From Paracoccus denitrificans (GTDB lineage Bacteria > Pseudomonadota > Alphaproteobacteria > Rhodobacterales > Rhodobacteraceae): DNA of 64,000 bases. The translations under genes and the position numbers were made by a program. The DNA is taken from the NCBI GenBank assembly GCA_005768755.1, contig VAFL01000014.1:1-64000 (forward strand). Reading direction: 5' to 3'. The notes under the pieces are model-generated. The model saw only the letters and a list, made by a program, of their open reading frames with translations, searched no databases and was not told where the DNA came from. Shown here piece after piece: positions 6,972 to 15,899 of the stretch; the stretch's first letter is position 1; every line of letters begins with the position of its first letter.

Positions 6972-9900
6972 GTGGCCGCACTTCCGCTTTCGCCCGCATT
7001 CGATCAGCTTCGCAAGTTGGCGCAGGACCGTATCCTGATCCTTGACGGTGCGATGGGGACGCAAATTCAGGATCTGCGCCTGTCCGAGGAAGACTATACC
7101 GGCCATGGCGCGGGCTGCGCCTGCCATATCCATTCCGATCATCCGCAGAAGGGCAACAACGACCTTCTGAACCTGACCCAACCCGATGCGATCGAGGCGA
7201 TCCATTATCGCTATGCGATGGCGGGCGCGGATATTGTTGAAACCAATACGTTTTCGTCGACGACCATCGCACAGGCCGACTACGGACTGGAAGACAAGGT
7301 TTATGATCTGAATGCCGAAGGCGCACGGCTGGCCCGCGCAGCACTGGACCGCGCTACTGCCGAAGATGGCAAACCGCGCTTTGTCGCCGGTGCGCTTGGG
7401 CCGACGAACCGAACGGCCTCGATCAGCCCGGATGTGAATAATCCGGGCTTCCGGGCGGTGACGTTCGACCAGTTGGCCACCGCTTATGCGGAGCAGATTC
7501 GCGGGCTGATGGATGGCGGCGCCGATCTGATCCTGATTGAGACGATCTTCGACACGCTGAACGCCAAGGCCGCCGTTTTCGCCTGCGAACAGGTCTTTGT
7601 CGAAAAGAACCTGCGCCTGCCAGTGATGATTTCGGGCACGATCACCGACCTGTCAGGGCGCACGCTGTCTGGCCAGACACCCACCGCTTTCTGGCATTCC
7701 GTCCGTCACGCCCAGCCTTTGACCATCGGGCTGAACTGCGCGCTTGGCGCAGAAGCCATGCGCCCGCACCTGGCCGAAATCTCGGACGTAGCCGATACTT
7801 TCGTCTGCGCCTATCCAAATGCGGGCCTGCCCAATGAGATGGGGCTTTACGACGAAACGCCCGAGCAGATGGCCGCGCAGGTCCGTGATTTCGCGCTTGA
7901 GGGGCTGGTCAATATCGTGGGCGGCTGCTGTGGTTCTACCCCCGATCATATCGCCGCCATTGCCCGCGCGGTCGACGGCATCGCGCCGCGCCAGATCCCC
8001 GACATCGCCCCCGCCTTGCGCTTGTCCGGGCTGGAGCCGTTTACCAAGACCCCCGAAATTCCTTTCGTGAACGTGGGCGAACGCACTAATGTCACCGGCA
8101 GCGCGCGTTTCCGCAAGCTGGTGACCAATGGCGATTACGCGGCGGCGCTGGATGTCGCCCGCGATCAGGTCGAAAACGGCGCGCAGATCATCGACATCAA
8201 CATGGATGAGGGCCTGATCGACAGCCAGAAGGCCATGGTCGATTACCTGAATCTGATCGCGTCCGAACCCGATATCGCGCGGGTTCCGATCATGGTCGAT
8301 TCGTCGAAATGGGAGGTGATCGAGGCCGGGCTGAAATGCATTCAGGGCAAGCCGGTGGTAAACTCGATTTCCCTGAAAGAAGGCGAGGAGGCGTTTCTGC
8401 ACCATGCCCGCCTGTGTCGTGCTTACGGTGCGGCTGTGGTGGTCATGGCCTTTGACGAAACCGGCCAGGCCGATACCGAAAACCGCAAGGTCGAAATCTG
8501 CACCCGCGCCTATGATTTGCTGACGCAGGAAGTCGGCTTCCCGCCCGAGGATATCATCTTCGACCCCAATATCTTCGCGGTCGCCACGGGGATCGAGGAA
8601 CACGACAATTACGGCGTCGATTTCATCAATGCGACCCGCCGGATCGTGCAGACCCTGCCGCATGTCCATATCTCGGGCGGGGTGTCGAACCTGTCCTTCA
8701 GCTTCCGCGGCAACGAACCCGTGCGGGAGGCGATGCACGCCGTGTTCCTTTATCACGCCATTCAGGCGGGTATGGATATGGGCATCGTCAACGCGGGCCA
8801 GCTGGCGGTTTACGACCAGATCGACCCCGAACTGCGTGAGGCCTGCGAGGATGTCGTCCTGAACCGCCGCAGCGATTCGACCGAACGCATGCTGGATATC
8901 GCCGAGCGTTATCGCGGTGAAGGCGGTGCCAGGACCCGCGAAAAGGATCTGTCATGGCGGGAACTGCCGGTTGATCAGCGGCTGGCCCATGCGCTTGTGA
9001 ACGGAATCACCGAATATATCGAGGAAGACACGGAACTGGCGCGGCAGCAGGCAGATCGACCGCTGCACGTCATCGAAGGCCCGCTGATGTCGGGTATGAA
9101 CGTGGTTGGCGACCTGTTCGGGGCGGGCAAGATGTTCCTGCCGCAGGTGGTGAAATCTGCCCGCGTGATGAAGCAGGCCGTCGCCTATCTTCTGCCTTTC
9201 ATGGAAGAGGAAAAGGCTGCCTCGGGCGAATCTAACACCAACGGCAAGATACTGATGGCGACGGTGAAGGGCGATGTGCACGATATCGGCAAGAACATCG
9301 TCGGCGTCGTTCTGGCCTGCAACAACTACGAAATCATCGACCTTGGCGTCATGGTGCCGGCAACGAAAATCCTGGAGGTCGCGAAGGCGGAGAATGTCGA
9401 TATCATCGGCCTGTCGGGGCTGATCACGCCCTCATTGGATGAAATGGTCCATGTCGCCGCCGAGATGGAGCGCGAGGGCTTCCATATCCCGTTGCTGATC
9501 GGTGGCGCGACGACCAGCCGTGTGCATACGGCGGTGAAGATCAATCCGCGCTATCACAAGGGCCAGACGGTCTATGTCACGGATGCCAGTCGTGCTGTGG
9601 GCGTGGTTTCCTCGCTTCTGTCGGATCAGAAGGCAGAATATGCTGCCAATATCCGTGCCGAATATGTCGACGTGGCCGACAAATACAATCGCGGCGACAA
9701 GAACAAGCCGCGCCTGTCCCTGCAGGCCGCGCGTGACAACGCGGTACAGGTCGATTTCGCCAATTGGCAGGCGACCGCGCCGAAATTCACCGGCCCCCGC
9801 GTGATGGACGACTTCGATCTGGCCGACATCGCCCGCTATATCGATTGGACACCGTTCTTCCAGACATGGGAGATGAAGGGCGTCTATCCACGGATCCTCG

Positions 9901-10706
9901 AGGACGAAAAACAGGCCGAGGCGGCGCGGGCGCTGTTTGCCGATGCGAACGCGATGCTTGAAACGATCATCGCCGAACGGTGGTTCAGCCCACGGGCTGT
10001 AATAGGTTTCTGGCCGGCGAACCGTGTGGGCGACGACATTCGCCTGTTTACCGATGAAAGCCGCGCTGAAAGCCTGGCTACGTTCCACACGCTGCGCCAG
10101 CAGGTTGAAAAGCGTGAAGGCCGGCCAAATGTGGCGCTGTCGGATTTCGTCGCGCCAGTCGGGCAACCTGACTATGTCGGCGGCTTCGTGGTGACCTCGG
10201 GCCCGCAGGATCACGAGATTGCCGCCCGCTTCAAGGCCGAAGGTGACGACTACTCTGCGATCATGGTGCAGGCTCTGTCCGATCGGTTCGCCGAGGCGCT
10301 GGCAGAACTGATGCATGAACGCGTGCGGCGTGATCATTGGGGCTATGCGCCCGATGAATCGCTTTCGAACGCTGATCTGATCGCGGAAGGCTATGGCGGT
10401 ATCCGCCCCGCGCCCGGCTATCCTGCCCAGCCCGATCACACCGAAAAGCGGACGCTGTTTGATCTGCTGAACGCCACGGAAGCCACTGGGGTCGAGTTGA
10501 CAGAATCCATGGCGATGTGGCCAGGTTCCTCGGTGTCAGGCATCTATATCGGGCATCCCGACGCCTATTATTTCGGCGTTGCGAAGGTCGAGGCTGATCA
10601 GGTCGCCGATTACGCCGCGCGCAAGGGGATGGAACTGGCCGAGGCCGAGCGCTGGCTTGCCCCGATCCTGAACTATGTTCCGGGCCAGTCGGTCGCCGCA
10701 GAATGA
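6972..10706 (+). CDS. metH: Cobalamin-dependent methionine synthase
   Basis: MetH transfers the methyl group of 5-methyltetrahydrofolate to homocysteine through methylcobalamin. The domain order is complete in 1244 residues: homocysteine-binding barrel (GAMGTQIQ near the start; zinc cysteines in GGCCGSTPDH near residue 320), pterin-binding barrel (NVGERTNVTGS), cobalamin-binding module (GDVHDIGKN with the lower-ligand His near residue 770) and C-terminal AdoMet-reactivation domain. I chose the GTG at 6972 because AGGGG lies six bases upstream; an in-frame TTG at 6948 has no ribosome site. It stands alone and diverges from metG. Confidence 0.97.
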   Translation: MAALPLSPAFDQLRKLAQDRILILDGAMGTQIQDLRLSEEDYTGHGAGCACHIHSDHPQKGNNDLLNLTQPDAIEAIHYRYAMAGADIVETNTFSSTTIAQADYGLEDKVYDLNAEGARLARAALDRATAEDGKPRFVAGALGPTNRTASISPDVNNPGFRAVTFDQLATAYAEQIRGLMDGGADLILIETIFDTLNAKAAVFACEQVFVEKNLRLPVMISGTITDLSGRTLSGQTPTAFWHSVRHAQPLTIGLNCALGAEAMRPHLAEISDVADTFVCAYPNAGLPNEMGLYDETPEQMAAQVRDFALEGLVNIVGGCCGSTPDHIAAIARAVDGIAPRQIPDIAPALRLSGLEPFTKTPEIPFVNVGERTNVTGSARFRKLVTNGDYAAALDVARDQVENGAQIIDINMDEGLIDSQKAMVDYLNLIASEPDIARVPIMVDSSKWEVIEAGLKCIQGKPVVNSISLKEGEEAFLHHARLCRAYGAAVVVMAFDETGQADTENRKVEICTRAYDLLTQEVGFPPEDIIFDPNIFAVATGIEEHDNYGVDFINATRRIVQTLPHVHISGGVSNLSFSFRGNEPVREAMHAVFLYHAIQAGMDMGIVNAGQLAVYDQIDPELREACEDVVLNRRSDSTERMLDIAERYRGEGGARTREKDLSWRELPVDQRLAHALVNGITEYIEEDTELARQQADRPLHVIEGPLMSGMNVVGDLFGAGKMFLPQVVKSARVMKQAVAYLLPFMEEEKAASGESNTNGKILMATVKGDVHDIGKNIVGVVLACNNYEIIDLGVMVPATKILEVAKAENVDIIGLSGLITPSLDEMVHVAAEMEREGFHIPLLIGGATTSRVHTAVKINPRYHKGQTVYVTDASRAVGVVSSLLSDQKAEYAANIRAEYVDVADKYNRGDKNKPRLSLQAARDNAVQVDFANWQATAPKFTGPRVMDDFDLADIARYIDWTPFFQTWEMKGVYPRILEDEKQAEAARALFADANAMLETIIAERWFSPRAVIGFWPANRVGDDIRLFTDESRAESLATFHTLRQQVEKREGRPNVALSDFVAPVGQPDYVGGFVVTSGPQDHEIAARFKAEGDDYSAIMVQALSDRFAEALAELMHERVRRDHWGYAPDESLSNADLIAEGYGGIRPAPGYPAQPDHTEKRTLFDLLNATEATGVELTESMAMWPGSSVSGIYIGHPDAYYFGVAKVEADQVADYAARKGMELAEAERWLAPILNYVPGQSVAAE

Positions 10707-10741
10707 CAAGATGACCGCAACACATGTTGCGGCCATCTTGT
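10706..10741. terminator. Bidirectional hairpin between metH and the lipoprotein gene
   Basis: A nearly perfect inverted repeat (ACAAGATG A CCGCAAC, loop ACAT, GTTGCGG C CATCTTGT) gives a 15-bp stem with one mismatch. It begins at the last base of metH and lies before the convergent lipoprotein gene stop at 10756. It has no long T tract, but its symmetry fits a shared terminator or mRNA 3'-end stabiliser. Confidence 0.65.
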
Positions 10742-10755
10742 GTGTCGGTCCGGTA

Positions 10756-11040
10756 TCAGTTCGCAGGTGCGGCAGCGGTCGGTGCGTAATTCGGGGCACC
10801 GCCCTGCATGATCCGCGCGCCTTCCTGACGGCACAGATTGTCGGCGGTCGTGACCGACATGCTGGCCGGGCGGTTGATTGAACGATCCCAGGTGACCTGC
10901 TCATGCGTATAGATCTGGCAGGTTACCGGACCGACGGGTGACTGCGCCAGAACCGGTGTCGATTCGTATTGTTGCGGCGTAATCGCACAGGCCGAAAGCG
11001 CCGCGACCGAGGCTGCGGCAAGGATAAACCGGGTAAACAT
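10756..11040 (-). CDS. Small hypothetical lipoprotein
   Basis: The 94-residue product has a lipoprotein signal: a short basic start, a hydrophobic stretch and the lipobox LSAC with Cys18 as the lipidated residue. The mature part contains two further Cys residues and an Ala/Pro-rich tail (GGAPNYAPTAAAPAN). It should be anchored in the envelope, probably the outer membrane because Ala rather than Asp follows the Cys. I recognise no functional family. It is monocistronic: plsC ends 130 bp upstream and metH converges from the other side. Confidence 0.78.
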   Translation of the reverse strand: MFTRFILAAASVAALSACAITPQQYESTPVLAQSPVGPVTCQIYTHEQVTWDRSINRPASMSVTTADNLCRQEGARIMQGGAPNYAPTAAAPAN

Positions 11041-11170
11041 TCAACTCTTTCCTTCTTGGGTGATGAGGAGGCATTCGCGCGCTGTCAGCAGATCAAGTCG
11101 ATCATATCTGGAGGCATCTGACGATATGACAAAAAAGACATGCCCGCTCAAGGACTGAGCAAACGCTTGC
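11041..11170. promoter_or_regulatory. Spacer with lipoprotein promoter
   Basis: The 130-bp gap between the plsC stop and the lipoprotein start should hold the lipoprotein promoter. The ribosome site AAGGAAAGAGT sits right before its ATG. I see no other gene and no clear terminator for plsC. Confidence 0.3.
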
Positions 11171-11986
11171 TTAATCGGCCGATACGAAGCCGGCTTCCGC
11201 CAGCAATGCGTCGCTGCGGCTTTCAATTGCTTCGCGCAATCGCGCGATGAAGGCGTCACGGTCCTCTCCAGGATTGGCGTGCATGGGCGGCAGGAACTCG
11301 ATCACGGCCCGACCCGATGCGACCGGCATTCCGCGCTTGGGCCAGAACAGTCCGCAATTCACCGCGACCGGATAGACGGGCAGGCCCGTTTCCAGATGAA
11401 TCGTTGCGATACCGTGTTTGTAGGGGCGATGTTCGCCCGGTCGTGTCCGGGTGCCTTCGGGGTACACGATCAGATGGCCCAGCCCATCGGCTGAGGCCAT
11501 GCGCTTGCGCGCAGCGCCGACAATCTGGCCCATTGCGTCGCGACCCTTCTTGCGGTCGATGGGAATTGACCCGACTTCGCGCGCATACCACCCCATGATC
11601 GGGACCCGCATGACCTCTCGCTTCATCACGAAGCTGCGTCGTTCTGCGGCACATGCAATGGCCAGGATATCGAGGAAGCTCTGGTGTTTGGCGCCGATCA
11701 GCGCGTCCTCATTTGCTGCAGGGGGCGTGCCGCGAAGCTCTACCGCGACGCCCATATGCCAGCGCGCAGCGCGCAGCATGTAGGAAATCCAGATCGAGGC
11801 GACGCGGTTGGCCCCCTCGCGTCCTTTTCGCACCTGCGTCAGCAGGCCCCACAACCCGATGGCGACCGTCGCCAGTCCGACATGAATGTAATAGCTGACG
11901 GTGCGCAGATAACTCAGTGCTCCGGTCCGGCCGGGCCGGGGTGAAAAGCGCGCGGCCTCGGTCTGGGTCAGCAGCGGCCCTGTCAC
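11171..11986 (-). CDS. plsC: 1-acyl-sn-glycerol-3-phosphate acyltransferase
   Basis: PlsC acylates lysophosphatidic acid to phosphatidic acid at the inner membrane. The 271-residue protein has an N-terminal membrane segment (about residues 29-50), the catalytic HX4D motif as HQSFLD (His101, Asp106) and the glycerol-3-phosphate-binding motif YPEGTR (Glu177-Arg180). I start it at the GTG at 11986, which forms a GTGA overlap with the ftsX stop. The frame stays open much further upstream, but only as a shadow of ftsX. It is the last gene of the ftsE-ftsX-plsC operon. Confidence 0.92.
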   Translation of the reverse strand: MTGPLLTQTEAARFSPRPGRTGALSYLRTVSYYIHVGLATVAIGLWGLLTQVRKGREGANRVASIWISYMLRAARWHMGVAVELRGTPPAANEDALIGAKHQSFLDILAIACAAERRSFVMKREVMRVPIMGWYAREVGSIPIDRKKGRDAMGQIVGAARKRMASADGLGHLIVYPEGTRTRPGEHRPYKHGIATIHLETGLPVYPVAVNCGLFWPKRGMPVASGRAVIEFLPPMHANPGEDRDAFIARLREAIESRSDALLAEAGFVSAD

Positions 11987-12909
11987 GGCACGGCCCTCAG
12001 CATTCGCAGTGCGGCCCAACGCGTCGCGAAGAAACCGACGGCCGCCGCGATCAGCGGAATCAGAAGCGGCCAAAGCCAGCCCCAGCCCTGAAAACCAAGG
12101 CCGGTCAGGAAGCCGCCGGCTTCGTCCATGTCGGGCAACAGGGCGATCGCCAGAACGCCTGCAAGGGTGCCTGCAAGCGCGCCCATGGCGGCGCGGCGGG
12201 TGAAGCGGCGCACGAATGCCTGCGCGATGGTCACGTCGCGCGCCCCGATCAGGCGCAGGACACGGATCACCTGGCCGTTCGCCGCCAGCGAGGACTGTGC
12301 GGCAAGGATCATCATTGCCGTCCCCGCCGCTGCAATAAGCCCAAGCGAGATCACGCCCAGCAACTTCAACCGATTCGCAGCCGTGACGAGCGGTTGGCGC
12401 CATCGGGTGTGGTCGTCCAGTACCGCACCCGGCACCTCTGCCTCCAGTCGAAGTCGCAATCCTTCCGCATCGAAGCTGTCGCCGTCTTCGCGGATCTCGA
12501 CAAGTCGCGGCACGGGCAGCGCCTCGACCGGGACATCGGGTCCGAACCACGGCGTCAGGAGGTCCGAAATTTCGTCCTCGGGCAGCATCCGCGCTTCGGC
12601 CACGCCGGGGGTCTGATCCAATATCGCCATGACCTTGCCGGTCTCGCCCTCGATCTCGTCCGCCGGGGCCGACACGCGAACCGTCACGGTCTGGGCCAGC
12701 GACGAGGACCACCGATCTGCCAGCCGCCCGGTTGCAAGGCTGAGCGCCAGCGCAAACACCGCCAGGAAAGCCATCGCGCCAGCGCTGAGCAGGGTCAGCT
12801 GTGCCGTAAATCCGGTCGAGGGCACGATACGGCCTGCGACGCTGCCGTCACGTCCGATCAGCCCCCGCCAGAGGCTGCGCCAGTCGACATTGCGAAGATC
12901 GCGCTTCAT
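11983..12909 (-). CDS. ftsX: Cell division protein FtsX (ABC transporter permease-like)
   Basis: FtsX is the membrane partner of FtsE and activates peptidoglycan hydrolysis at the septum. The 308-residue protein has a hydrophobic segment near residues 35-60, a periplasmic region to about residue 170, and three more membrane segments in the C-terminal FtsX-type permease domain (LLGVISLGLIAAAGTAMMIL and later). The order ftsE-ftsX with a 4-bp ATGA overlap is the standard arrangement. The sequence is diverged, as is common for alphaproteobacterial FtsX, so the name relies partly on context. Confidence 0.88.
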   Translation of the reverse strand: MKRDLRNVDWRSLWRGLIGRDGSVAGRIVPSTGFTAQLTLLSAGAMAFLAVFALALSLATGRLADRWSSSLAQTVTVRVSAPADEIEGETGKVMAILDQTPGVAEARMLPEDEISDLLTPWFGPDVPVEALPVPRLVEIREDGDSFDAEGLRLRLEAEVPGAVLDDHTRWRQPLVTAANRLKLLGVISLGLIAAAGTAMMILAAQSSLAANGQVIRVLRLIGARDVTIAQAFVRRFTRRAAMGALAGTLAGVLAIALLPDMDEAGGFLTGLGFQGWGWLWPLLIPLIAAAVGFFATRWAALRMLRAVP

Positions 12910-13595
12910 AGGTCAGCCCCCGCCAATTGCACCCTCTTGCCCGAGATCCGCAGCACGCGCGCCTGAACGTCCAGCTGGCGCGCGGCGCGGATCAGATCCA
13001 TGTCATGCGTTGCGATCAGGATGGTCTTCCCCGAGCGATTCAGTTCGACCAGAAGCTGAAGAAGGCGCAATGACATTTCCCAGTCAAGGTTTCCCGTCGG
13101 CTCGTCCGCGATGACGAAATCGGGGGACATGATGACAGCGCGCGCAAGCGCCGCACGCTGACGTTCCCCACCCGACAGCGACAGCGGAAGTGCGCGGGCG
13201 TGGGCCGTCATTCCGACCCAGCCAAGCAATTGTTTCAGCGCTTTCATGTCGATGGTCTGGCCGGCAACGGTTTGCGGCAGGGCAACGTTCTCGGCGACTG
13301 GCAGATGGTCAAGGAACTGGGCGTCCTGATGAAGAACGCCGATCTTTCTGCGCAGCATCGCGATACCGTCGCGCGACAGGCTGCTGACGTCGTGACCGAA
13401 GGCTGACAGCTGGCCGGAACTTGGCAGCAGATCCGCATAGCACAGGCGCAGAAAACTGGTCTTGCCCGAACCCGATGGCCCGGTCAGGAAGTGGAATGAT
13501 CCGGCCGGCAGGCTTAATGTCATGCCTGACAGCAGGGCCCCGCCTTCACGGTACCCGAAAGTCACGTCCTGCATTTCGATCAAAGCGGCCTCCAT
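12906..13595 (-). CDS. ftsE: Cell division ATP-binding protein FtsE
   Basis: FtsE is the cytoplasmic ATPase that drives FtsX. The 229-residue ABC domain has Walker A GPSGSGKTS at residues 39-47, the signature LSGGERQRAALARA, Walker B DFVIADEPTGNLD and a switch His in IATHDMD. The start at 13595 (MEAALIEMQDVTFGY) gives normal length; an in-frame GTG at 13604 is an alternative. The longer open frame upstream overlaps the divergent zinc-ribbon gene and is not coding. It is the first gene of the operon with ftsX and plsC. Confidence 0.95.
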   Translation of the reverse strand: MEAALIEMQDVTFGYREGGALLSGMTLSLPAGSFHFLTGPSGSGKTSFLRLCYADLLPSSGQLSAFGHDVSSLSRDGIAMLRRKIGVLHQDAQFLDHLPVAENVALPQTVAGQTIDMKALKQLLGWVGMTAHARALPLSLSGGERQRAALARAVIMSPDFVIADEPTGNLDWEMSLRLLQLLVELNRSGKTILIATHDMDLIRAARQLDVQARVLRISGKRVQLAGADL

Positions 13596-13695
13596 GCCAT
13601 TCACTGCTGCGCGGCGCTTGGAAGCCGGGCGATGCGTTGATAGAACAGCCCGGCGAGGAATGCCAGAAACGGCGCAGCTTTTGACAGGACGACCC
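13596..13695. promoter_or_regulatory. Divergent promoter region, ftsE / zinc-ribbon gene
   Basis: This 100-bp gap separates two divergent genes and must carry both promoters. A weak AGGA ribosome site precedes the ATG at 13696. No clear operator was found. Confidence 0.35.
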
Positions 13696-14679
13696 ATGCG
13701 GCTGATTTGCCCGGAATGCAACGCGCTGTATGATATTGCAGATGCGATGATCCCGCCCGAGGGGCGCGAGGTCGAATGTTCGGCTTGTGGGCATGTCTGG
13801 CTGCAAACCCCCGCGATGACGGCACCGCGCACTGATGCCACCAGTGCGGACGGCGCCAGAGCGCCCGAAACCTCTGCGACATCCGCGCATGAAAATGGCG
13901 ATCAACCCAGATCATCGACCATGCGTGGCCTGTCGGCCGACCTGCGTGCGGCGGCGCTTTCCGATAATGGCACGAAACCCGTGCTGGGTGCGGCGCCGGT
14001 CCTTCAGCGCCCACTGCCCGATGATGTGCTGTCGATCCTGCGCGAGGAAACCGCCCGAGAGCTTGGTGCGCGGCGAGGTTCAAGGGGCGATGCGCCCGCG
14101 CCTCTGCCGCCTGAGACGGCCCTGCCGACACCGCAAAGCCCTGTCGATCCGCCAGAGGAGCCCGCGGTAGATTGGCCGGCCACGACCGTCACGCAGCCTG
14201 ACATCAACGACCCTGACGAATCAGCATCGCCAGCAGAGCCGGAGGGTGCGGCAGGGCAAGCGCCTGCCGTGTCTGATGATGTCATCGCCGCGCCGCGTCA
14301 GCCAGATGTCGATCCTGCCCCGCCACGGGTGCCGCAGGACGCATCCGCTCCTGACCGTCCGGCGGTGCCAAGGCGCCGCGTCTCGCGCGATCTGCCCGAT
14401 GTGGAAATGCTGGCCGCGACGATCCAGACTGAATCCGCGCCACCAGTTGCAATTGTGCATCCAGCCGCAAAAACCCGGCAGCGTTCGGGTTACCGCGGGG
14501 GACTTCTGGGCGCCATTTCAGTCGCGGCGGCGCTTGCTGTCGCCTATGTCGCGGGCGTGATCTGGGTCAATTCCGGCGACGCACCGGCCAGCGTGCAAAC
14601 GCTTGTCAACGGGGTCGACCATCTGCGCGCCGGCCTGCACGATGCCGCCTCGGCCGTTCTGGGCAGAAAGGGGCCGTAA
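13696..14679 (+). CDS. MJ0042-type zinc-ribbon, single-pass membrane protein
   Basis: The 327-residue protein opens with a zinc ribbon of the zinc-ribbon/MJ0042 type: Cys5-x2-Cys8 and Cys28-x2-Cys31 (CPEC and CSAC). A long Pro/Ala/Asp-rich disordered region fills most of the middle. One membrane segment lies near residues 275-297 (LLGAISVAAALAVAYVAGVIW), followed by a short, probably periplasmic tail. Such proteins are common in alphaproteobacteria but have no settled function. The stop overlaps the hisC start by one base (TAATG), so the two are cotranscribed. Confidence 0.85.
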   Translation: MRLICPECNALYDIADAMIPPEGREVECSACGHVWLQTPAMTAPRTDATSADGARAPETSATSAHENGDQPRSSTMRGLSADLRAAALSDNGTKPVLGAAPVLQRPLPDDVLSILREETARELGARRGSRGDAPAPLPPETALPTPQSPVDPPEEPAVDWPATTVTQPDINDPDESASPAEPEGAAGQAPAVSDDVIAAPRQPDVDPAPPRVPQDASAPDRPAVPRRRVSRDLPDVEMLAATIQTESAPPVAIVHPAAKTRQRSGYRGGLLGAISVAAALAVAYVAGVIWVNSGDAPASVQTLVNGVDHLRAGLHDAASAVLGRKGP

Positions 14680-15779
14680 TGCGCTTTGCACCAATCCCCG
14701 AATCGCTTCCTTCAACTGTGCCCTTCGTTGGCATCGAAACCCTTCAGCGTCGCCGCGGCGCACCTTATGTCGCGCGATTGGGTGCGAATGAAAACGGCTT
14801 CGGGCCTTCGCCCTGTGCAATCGATGCGATGGTTAATGCGGCGTCCGAAGCGTGGAAATACGGTGATGCCGAAAGTCACGATCTGCGCGAGGCGCTTGCC
14901 CTGAAGCATGACGTCGCGCCCGCCAATATCCTGGTCGGCGAAGGCATAGACGGGCTTCTTGGCCTGGCGGCGCGGCTGATGGTGGGTCCGGGTGATCCGG
15001 TCGTGACCTCGGACGGGGCATATCCGACCTTCAACTATCACGTGGCGGGCTTCGGCGGCGTCCTGCACAAGGTGCCCTACCGCGATGACCGCGAAGATCC
15101 TGATGCCCTACTGGCGGCAGCAATCGCGGTGAAGGCGCGGCTTATCTATCTGGCGAATCCCGATAACCCCATGGGAAGCTGGCTGTCCGGCAGTGTCATC
15201 GAAGACATGATCGCGCGTATTCCGGCGGGCTGCATGCTCGTTCTGGATGAGGCCTATGCAGAATTTGCCCCGGACGATGCCATCCCGAAGACGGACCCGG
15301 GCGATCCGCGTGTCCTGAGAATGCGCACGTTCTCGAAGGCTTACGGTCTGGCAGGCGCGCGAATTGGTTATGTCATTGGTGCACCGGACGTCATTGCCGG
15401 CTTTGACCGTATCCGCAATCATTTCGGCGTAAATGCCATTGCCCAGGCGGGCGCTTTGGCCGCCTTGGCAGACGAAGACTGGCTGGCCCGGATTCGCGCG
15501 CGCGTCGTTCATGCGCGTGATCGGATCGCAGATATCGCTGCAGGGCAGGGGCTGGTGTCGCTGCCATCCGCCACTAATTTTGTCGCAGTCGACCTCGGCG
15601 CGGACGGAGATTTTGCCCGTCGGGTCATGGCGGCGCTTGACCGGGCGGGCATTTTTGCCCGGATGCCGGGGGTGGCACCCATGGACCGCTGTATTCGCAT
15701 CTCTTGCGCGCCGGATCACGAACTGGACGCCTTCGCTGCGGTCTTGCCGGAAGCGCTTGCATCTGCCCGCGCAGACTAG
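14679..15779 (+). CDS. hisC: Histidinol-phosphate aminotransferase (class I/II PLP aminotransferase)
   Basis: This 366-residue fold-type I PLP enzyme fits HisC, which makes histidinol phosphate from imidazole acetol phosphate. Visible landmarks are LGANENGFGPSP near the start, NPDNPMGSW, DEAYAEF and the PLP lysine Lys220 in RTFSKAYGLAGARIGY, with the phosphate-binding Arg nearby. The C-terminal RISCAPDHELDAF matches the family. It is coupled to the zinc-ribbon gene upstream. No other his genes are nearby, so a related role (an aromatic or cobalamin-pathway aminotransferase) cannot be excluded. Confidence 0.85.
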   Translation: MRFAPIPESLPSTVPFVGIETLQRRRGAPYVARLGANENGFGPSPCAIDAMVNAASEAWKYGDAESHDLREALALKHDVAPANILVGEGIDGLLGLAARLMVGPGDPVVTSDGAYPTFNYHVAGFGGVLHKVPYRDDREDPDALLAAAIAVKARLIYLANPDNPMGSWLSGSVIEDMIARIPAGCMLVLDEAYAEFAPDDAIPKTDPGDPRVLRMRTFSKAYGLAGARIGYVIGAPDVIAGFDRIRNHFGVNAIAQAGALAALADEDWLARIRARVVHARDRIADIAAGQGLVSLPSATNFVAVDLGADGDFARRVMAALDRAGIFARMPGVAPMDRCIRISCAPDHELDAFAAVLPEALASARAD

Positions 15780-15899
15780 CCGCGTTTGTGGCAGTCGGCG
15801 CGCAGCCGCTGGCGGGTTTCGTGATGTCGCGGATTGTGCGGGACTTTCGCCCTTACGCAACCCATGCTAAGCCCGCGCGGGAAAATCAGGATACCGCCG

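Noticed and set aside
6793..7344. A 184-codon N-terminal extension of metG
   Set aside because: The extension lacks similarity to MetRS and overlaps the divergent metH gene; the family start is at 6792.
11135..11170. Ten-codon ORF beginning ATGACAAAAAAG
   Set aside because: The GGAGG upstream is too far from the ATG and the peptide is only ten residues with no support.
11987..12712. N-terminal extension of plsC
   Set aside because: It is a frame shadow inside ftsX; the GTG at 11986 has the typical GTGA overlap and gives the family length.
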